11,381 nt of DNA, taken from Candidatus Planktophila sp. (lineage in GTDB: Bacteria; Actinomycetota; Actinomycetes; Nanopelagicales; Nanopelagicaceae). Of this stretch, positions 6,670 to 11,381 are shown one piece after another. Under the pieces are notes generated by a model, which worked only from the letters and a program-made list of their open reading frames with translations, was not told the origin of the DNA and searched no databases. Within the stretch, counting starts at the first letter, position 1, and each line of letters begins with the position of its first letter. Both the position numbers and the translations under genes were made by a program. Where the stretch lies: contig JAURJS010000116.1 in the NCBI GenBank assembly GCA_030832135.1, positions 1-11,381 on the forward strand. Direction: 5' to 3'.

Positions 6670-8586
6670 ATGCTTGAATCTCTCTCTGGTCCACAAGACC
6701 TCAAAACGCTTAGCCCTGCCCAGTTGGCAGAGCTCAGTGCGGAGATTCGCGCCTTTTTAGTAGAGAAGGTTTCACGGACCGGTGGTCACCTTGGTCCAAA
6801 CCTTGGAGTCGTTGAGTTGACTCTTTCAATCCACCGGACATTTGATTCACCTAAGGATCTCGTCCTCTTCGATACCGGACATCAATCCTATGTTCATAAG
6901 ATTGTGACGGGCCGTGCTGGAGATTTCGATGGTCTTCGCCAACGCGGCGGTATCGCCGGTTATCCCAATCGACGCGAATCAGAGCATGATGTTATTGAGA
7001 ATTCTCATGCATCGACTGCGCTTTCATGGGGCGATGGAATATCACGTGGCTTTGCACTGACCGGGCAGCACGATCGCCATGTTGTAGTTGTGGTGGGCGA
7101 TGGCGCACTCACAGGTGGAATGTCATGGGAAGCCCTTAACAATATTGCAACTGCAGAGAATCGAAAGCTCGTTATCGTTGTCAATGATAATGAACGTTCC
7201 TACTCACCAACTATCGGTGGGTTGGCATCTCACCTTGCAACACTTCGCATGACGCAAGGGTATGAACGCTTCCTCGACTGGGGGAAGGAAGTTCTTCAGA
7301 AGACTCCCGTAGTCGGCGCGCCAATCTTTGAAACTCTTCATGGGATGAAGAAGGGGATTAAGGATATTGTCGCCCCACAGGGCATGTTTGAAGATCTTGG
7401 ACTTAAATATATCGGGCCAATTGATGGCCACGATATCGCTGCGATGGATCGCGCGCTCGAACAGGCTAAAGAATTTGGTGAGCCGGTTTTGGTTCATGTC
7501 ATCACCGAGAAGGGTCGCGGCTATAGCCCGGCTGTTGCCGATGAGGCCGAGAAGTTCCACGCCGTTGGAATCGTAGATCCTGAGACTGGTGCACCTGTAA
7601 ATGCAAGTAAGACCTCATGGACCGATGTATTTTCAGAGGAGCTTGTTGCAATAGGTGGCAAGCGCCCAGATATCGTTGCGATTACTGCTGCGATGCTCGG
7701 ACCTACCGGCCTTGATAATTTTCAGAAGGCATTTCCAGAACGCACCATCGATGTTGGAATCGCTGAACAGCACGCCGTAACGAGCGCCGCTGGTATGGCA
7801 TATACCGGTCTTCACCCGGTTGTTGCCGTCTACTCAACATTCCTCAACCGCGCCTTCGATCAACTCTTGCTCGATGTTGCACTTCACGGCGCCGGTGTCA
7901 CCTTTATTCTCGATCGCGCTGGTGTTACCGGCGATGATGGACCTTCACACCATGGCATCTGGGATCTTGCTCTTACGGGAATCGTTCCAACGCTAGCGGT
8001 GGCAGCCCCTCGTGATGGTGCGCGACTTCGCCAGGCGCTAGCTGAAGCCCTTGATATCGATGATCGACCAACCCTCCTTCGCTTTCCAAAGGGCGCTGTC
8101 CATAGCGATATTCCCGCCTTCGAATCGCGTGATGGTATTGATGTTCTCTATCGCGGGGAAAGCGCAGATGTGCTCCTCGTAAGCATCGGTGCAATGGCAC
8201 CACTGGCTGTTGAGGCGGCATCACAGGCTTACCGTGAAGGCGTTGGTGTGACCGTTATTGATCCTCGTTGGGTCAAGCCTCTCCCAACTTCACTTGTGAC
8301 AATGGCTCAGCGCTATAAGAGCGTTGTTGTCATCGAAGATGGAATTCGCCATGGCGGAATCGCATCATCGCTATCAGAGATGTTTAGAGATGCCCGCCTT
8401 GAAGTTCCAGTTCATAGCATCGGCGTCCCACTTGAATTTATCGAGCACTCTAAGCGAACAGAGATCCTAGAAGATCTAGGGATCACTGCTCAGCAGATTG
8501 CGCGAGAGATTGTGGAGTGGAGCTCTACTTCAGTACCGATGCAATTCCCGGAGCATGGAAACGCTGACCAGAAGCAGATTCGCTAA
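6670..8586 (+). CDS. dxs: 1-deoxy-D-xylulose-5-phosphate synthase
   Basis: Dxs condenses pyruvate with glyceraldehyde 3-phosphate, using thiamine diphosphate and Mg2+. This is the first step of the MEP pathway to isoprenoids and also feeds thiamine and pyridoxal synthesis. The 638-residue protein is full length. Visible motifs: GGHLGPNLG with His40, [10 protein letters not shown] with His71, the ThDP/metal motif starting GDGALTGG (143-150) and ending in NDNE with Asn174, and the catalytic Glu366 in [30 protein letters not shown] lies in the pyrimidine-binding domain and a transketolase C-terminal domain follows from about 500. The start fits the actinobacterial N-terminus MLxxxxGPxDLxxLS. No ribosome binding site precedes it, and a possible leaderless promoter sits upstream. 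The last 62 bases overlap the convergent dehydrogenase gene, and the final ~20 residues look like a non-conserved tail. Confidence 0.98.
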   Translation: MLESLSGPQDLKTLSPAQLAELSAEIRAFLVEKVSRTGGHLGPNLGVVELTLSIHRTFDSPKDLVLFDTGHQSYVHKIVTGRAGDFDGLRQRGGIAGYPNRRESEHDVIENSHASTALSWGDGISRGFALTGQHDRHVVVVVGDGALTGGMSWEALNNIATAENRKLVIVVNDNERSYSPTIGGLASHLATLRMTQGYERFLDWGKEVLQKTPVVGAPIFETLHGMKKGIKDIVAPQGMFEDLGLKYIGPIDGHDIAAMDRALEQAKEFGEPVLVHVITEKGRGYSPAVADEAEKFHAVGIVDPETGAPVNASKTSWTDVFSEELVAIGGKRPDIVAITAAMLGPTGLDNFQKAFPERTIDVGIAEQHAVTSAAGMAYTGLHPVVAVYSTFLNRAFDQLLLDVALHGAGVTFILDRAGVTGDDGPSHHGIWDLALTGIVPTLAVAAPRDGARLRQALAEALDIDDRPTLLRFPKGAVHSDIPAFESRDGIDVLYRGESADVLLVSIGAMAPLAVEAASQAYREGVGVTVIDPRWVKPLPTSLVTMAQRYKSVVVIEDGIRHGGIASSLSEMFRDARLEVPVHSIGVPLEFIEHSKRTEILEDLGITAQQIAREIVEWSSTSVPMQFPEHGNADQKQIR

Positions 8587-10636
8587 TACCTTCGCGATCT
8601 AAGAACGGCAAGATTCCACCGAGGTGCATTGGCCACCCAGCGCCGAGCAACATACAGAGATCAATCTCAGCAGGAGTTGCAACAACGCCCTCATCGAGCA
8701 TCATGCGAGCTTCCTCCGCAAGGGCCTTCAGCGCGCGCTCACGCACCTGCTCAGCAGTTGATGGAGTTGTCCCCTTATGGATCAAGGCTACCGCAGCAGG
8801 GTTTGCACCGAATGTTCCATCTTCATTCTTGATGTAGAAGCTCTTCACACCCTCTCGCACCATTGCCTGCATCGTTGGTGAGATGCGGTAGCGAGGACCG
8901 AGGTTCTTATTGAGAGTCTCTGAAACGTGGAGAGCAACACCTGGTCCAACGAGACCTAATAACTCAAATGGGCTCATTGGGAATCCAATGGAGCGCATCG
9001 CGTTATCAGCTGTTGCTGGATCCGTTCCTTCATCAACGGCATCAGTGATCTCACCCATAAATCGTGTGAGGAGGCGGTTAACGACGAAGCCCGGAGCATC
9101 CTTACAGATAATCATCGTCTTCTTGAGATTCTTGCCAACCTCAACCGCTGTTGCAGTCGTTGCATCATCGGTATGTGAGGTACGAGCAATCTCTAGGAGC
9201 GGCATGATGGCAACCGGGTTAAAGAAGTGGAATCCGACGACGCGTTCTGGGTTCTTCATCCCCTCACTCATACGCTCAACAGAGAGAGAAGATGTATTTG
9301 TAGCAAGGATGCATTCGGCAGAGACGATTGCCTCAAGGCCCTTAAAGAGCTCCTGTTTCAATGAGAGCTCTTCAAAGATCGCCTCAATGATGAAATCACA
9401 TCCGGCATAGACGTTCTTGTCGGCAGATCCTGAGATCAAGGCCGATAGGCGAGTAGCGCTCTCAGCGCTCATGCGCTTCTTCTCCACTAACTTTGCGAGT
9501 TCGGCTCTGACCCAAGCAACGCCCTTATCTGCGCGCTCCTGGTCGATATCTGTCATCACCACTGGGCACTTCAAGTTGCGAACAAGAAGGAGAGCAAGTT
9601 GTGATGCCATAAGACCTGCGCCAACGACGCCTACCTTTGTGACCTTGCGAGCCATATTGGCCTTAGGCGCACCCTCTACCTTCTTACGCTTCTTCTGGAT
9701 CAAATTAAATGCGTAGAGAGATGCGCGAAGTGGATCTGACATTACTAAATCTGCAAGAACTTGATCTTCAGCATCGAAACCTTCGCCATTGCTGCAGCTT
9801 TTTGCAGCAGCGATGAGTTCAAGCGCCTTACGTGGGGAGGCGATATCTGCGCCACCAAACTTCTTCAGCGCTGCAGCTTTGCCGGTAGCAAGAGCTGAAT
9901 CCCAAGCAGGATCGTTGCTGTAATCCTTACGGTCAATCTTCTTACTACCCGCCAGAATCGATGCCGCAAAGGCGCAAGAGTTCTCGAGGAAGTCAGCAGG
10001 ATCAAAGACAGCATCGACGACGCCAAGTGCAAGTGCATCTTTAGCCTTCATCATCGTATTGTTGTTGAGGGCGTTGAGAATGATTACCTGAACAGCTTTC
10101 TCGGGACCAATTAACTTTGGTAGGAGAGTGGCGCCACCCCAACCTGGAACTAATCCAAGGAATACCTCAGGAAGTGCGGTGAATGCAGTCGATGCCAAGG
10201 TGCGGTACTTCGAGTGAAGACCAATCTCAAGTCCACCACCAAGGGCTAGGCCGTTGATAAAGGAGAATGTTGGGATATCAATCTCACCGAGGCGACGGAA
10301 GACATCGTGACCAAGCTTTCCGATAGCAAGCGCTTGTTCGCGCTGAGTGAGAAATGACATCGCAGAGAGATCGGCGCCGGCTGCAAAGATAAATGGCTTA
10401 CCGGTGATTGCGATACCAGCTGGCTTTCGGGAGATCGCCTCTGTAATTGCTGCATCAAGAGATGCCACCGATTGTGGACCAAGTGTGTTGGGGCGGGTGT
10501 GATCAAGTCCGTTATCGAGAGTAATGAGCGCGAGAACACCTTTAAAGCCAAATGGCGTAAGGTCAACATCGCGAACCTTTGCAACGGTGATAACTTCTTC
10601 AGGAGCGCCTTCAGGTAGTACGAGTGCTATTGCCAT
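8525..10636 (-). CDS. fadB: Bifunctional enoyl-CoA hydratase / 3-hydroxyacyl-CoA dehydrogenase (fatty acid oxidation complex alpha subunit)
   Basis: A 703-residue multifunctional beta-oxidation enzyme: it hydrates 2-enoyl-CoA and oxidises 3-hydroxyacyl-CoA with NAD+. The N-terminal crotonase domain (about 15-215) has the oxyanion-hole motif AAGADL (85-90) and both catalytic glutamates, Glu137 (GGGLE) and Glu157 (LPE), 20 residues apart as in other hydratases. After a linker, the NAD-binding domain begins at about 334 with [14 protein letters not shown] (335-348), followed by [10 protein letters not shown] and the catalytic His470 in GFHFFNP. HCDH C-terminal domains complete the protein. The ATG follows the thiolase TAA directly (TAAATG). 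GGAGG at 10647-10651, inside the thiolase coding end, is its ribosome binding site, 10 bases away. The 3' end overlaps dxs by 62 bases. Whether FadB or FadJ is the better name is not decidable here. Confidence 0.93.
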   Translation of the reverse strand: MAIALVLPEGAPEEVITVAKVRDVDLTPFGFKGVLALITLDNGLDHTRPNTLGPQSVASLDAAITEAISRKPAGIAITGKPFIFAAGADLSAMSFLTQREQALAIGKLGHDVFRRLGEIDIPTFSFINGLALGGGLEIGLHSKYRTLASTAFTALPEVFLGLVPGWGGATLLPKLIGPEKAVQVIILNALNNNTMMKAKDALALGVVDAVFDPADFLENSCAFAASILAGSKKIDRKDYSNDPAWDSALATGKAAALKKFGGADIASPRKALELIAAAKSCSNGEGFDAEDQVLADLVMSDPLRASLYAFNLIQKKRKKVEGAPKANMARKVTKVGVVGAGLMASQLALLLVRNLKCPVVMTDIDQERADKGVAWVRAELAKLVEKKRMSAESATRLSALISGSADKNVYAGCDFIIEAIFEELSLKQELFKGLEAIVSAECILATNTSSLSVERMSEGMKNPERVVGFHFFNPVAIMPLLEIARTSHTDDATTATAVEVGKNLKKTMIICKDAPGFVVNRLLTRFMGEITDAVDEGTDPATADNAMRSIGFPMSPFELLGLVGPGVALHVSETLNKNLGPRYRISPTMQAMVREGVKSFYIKNEDGTFGANPAAVALIHKGTTPSTAEQVRERALKALAEEARMMLDEGVVATPAEIDLCMLLGAGWPMHLGGILPFLDREGISESASGQRFHAPGIASVLK

Positions 10637-11381
10637 TTATTTATTTCCTCCATTGAAGTGTGGGTTCTCCCAAATAACTGTTCCGCCCATGCCAAGACCA
10701 ATACACATAGTTGTAATTCCATAACGAACCTCAGGATGGGCCTCAAAGGTGCGAGCGAGGTTGATCATCAAGCGAACGCCTGATGAAGCAAGAGGGTGAC
10801 CAACTGCGATAGCGCCGCCATATGGATTTACACGAGAATCGTCATCTGCAATCCCAAAGTGCTCAAGAAATGCAATCACCTGGACGGCAAAGGCCTCATT
10901 AATTTCAAATGCGCCGATATCCTCAATAGTGAGACCAGCTTTCGCAAGTGCCTTAATAGTCGATGGCACTGGTCCATAGCCCATCACCTCTGGCTCTACA
11001 CCTGCAAATGCAAAGGTGACCATCGTTGCCTTAATCGGTAATCCAAGTTCCTTCGCCTTATCTTCACTTGCTAGAAGAGCGATTGTTGCACCATCGTTGA
11101 TTCCAGATGCATTGCCTGCTGTGACGCGACCACTTGGACGAAATGGTGTCTTTAATCCAGCGAGACCTTCAAACGTTGTTGTTGGGCGCGGTCCTTCATC
11201 TGCAGAGATGATCGTCCAACCGAGCTCCTCCGAGCGTGCGGCGGTAGGAATGAGATCGCGCTGAATCAAACCTTGCTCATATGCTTTAGCTGTCTTCATC
11301 TGAGAGTTATAGGCATAGAGATCAGCGCGCTCTTTGGTAATGGATGGATAGCGATCATGAAGTCGCTCTGCAGTTGCGCCC
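10637..11381 (-). CDS. fadA: Acetyl-CoA C-acyltransferase (thiolase, FadA-like), N-terminus outside window
   Basis: The C-terminal ~247 residues of a thiolase that cleaves 3-ketoacyl-CoA with CoA to acetyl-CoA and a shortened acyl-CoA, the last step of beta-oxidation. The frame stays open to the right edge. The visible part begins in the typical TAERL...ITKERADLYAYNSQ segment, so the ATG at 11299 is internal and the real start lies beyond the window. Active-site elements seen: INEAFAVQ, the catalytic His in GHPLASSG (codon 10796-10798), and the second catalytic Cys in TTMCIGLGMGG (codon 10703-10705). The acyl-accepting first Cys is not in the window. The usual GHPLGASG reads GHPLASSG here. 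It is the upstream partner of the hydratase/dehydrogenase gene, with no bases between stop and start, so the two surely form one operon and probably one complex. Confidence 0.95.
   Translation of the reverse strand, partial: GATAERLHDRYPSITKERADLYAYNSQMKTAKAYEQGLIQRDLIPTAARSEELGWTIISADEGPRPTTTFEGLAGLKTPFRPSGRVTAGNASGINDGATIALLASEDKAKELGLPIKATMVTFAFAGVEPEVMGYGPVPSTIKALAKAGLTIEDIGAFEINEAFAVQVIAFLEHFGIADDDSRVNPYGGAIAVGHPLASSGVRLMINLARTFEAHPEVRYGITTMCIGLGMGGTVIWENPHFNGGNK

Noticed and set aside
8500..8600. Frameshift or assembly error at the dxs/dehydrogenase junction
   Set aside because: Both reading frames are intact to normal family lengths (638 and 703 residues), so a true overlap is the simpler reading.
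8910..9410. Long plus-strand open frame (166 codons) inside the hydroxyacyl-CoA dehydrogenase gene
   Set aside because: It is antisense to a well-conserved enzyme, has no recognisable domain and is rich in Arg/Ser/Thr as expected for a shadow frame.
1..11381. Mobile element, defence island, CRISPR array, toxin-antitoxin pair or biosynthetic cluster
   Set aside because: All coding space is taken by recognised housekeeping families; no transposase, integrase, direct repeats or terminal inverted repeats were seen.

Overview
The window is a tightly packed, ordinary housekeeping stretch of a bacterial chromosome. It holds nine genes, two of them cut by the window edges, and no intergenic gap longer than about 35 bases. 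No RNA gene, insertion sequence, CRISPR array, prophage or tandem repeat was seen. The gene order dut, DUF3159, a pair of TrkA-type proteins, TRAM-domain methyltransferase, dxs is the order I know from Actinobacteria (for example the ceoB/ceoC region of Mycobacterium tuberculosis). The Dxs N-terminus and the [14 protein letters not shown] 3-hydroxyacyl-CoA dehydrogenase also look actinobacterial. GC content looks close to 50 percent by eye, and genes overlap or nearly touch. Together these suggest a streamlined, moderate-GC actinobacterium, such as the freshwater acI / Nanopelagicales group. The group-level assignment is an inference.

Bases 1-1377, plus strand: the end of a hotdog-fold thioesterase, dut (dUTPase) and a DUF3159 membrane protein. 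They are joined by two 4-base ATGA stop/start overlaps and are probably one operon. Bases 1370-2702, minus strand: two consecutive TrkA/KtrA-like NAD-binding regulators of potassium transport (ceoB then ceoC), convergent with DUF3159. Bases 2728-8586, plus strand: a TrmA/RlmD-type RNA 5-methyluridine methyltransferase, aconitase and 1-deoxyxylulose-5-phosphate synthase. Bases 8525-11381, minus strand: a thiolase (N-terminus outside the window) followed directly by a two-domain enoyl-CoA hydratase / 3-hydroxyacyl-CoA dehydrogenase. This is a fatty acid beta-oxidation (FadAB-like) operon that runs head-on into dxs.

Functionally, FadAB would supply acetyl-CoA to the citric acid cycle, where aconitase acts. 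Dxs starts isoprenoid synthesis, Dut keeps dUTP low, and the methyltransferase modifies RNA. The TrkA-like pair would control potassium uptake through a membrane partner that is not in this window.

The most notable non-coding signal is a perfect 20-base palindrome just before aconitase. It overlaps the end of the methyltransferase gene and lies beside a good -10 box. Other points are a 62-base convergent coding overlap between dxs and the dehydrogenase, and two genes whose -10-like box sits seven bases before the ATG, as in leaderless genes. I found no evidence for a novel multi-gene system here.
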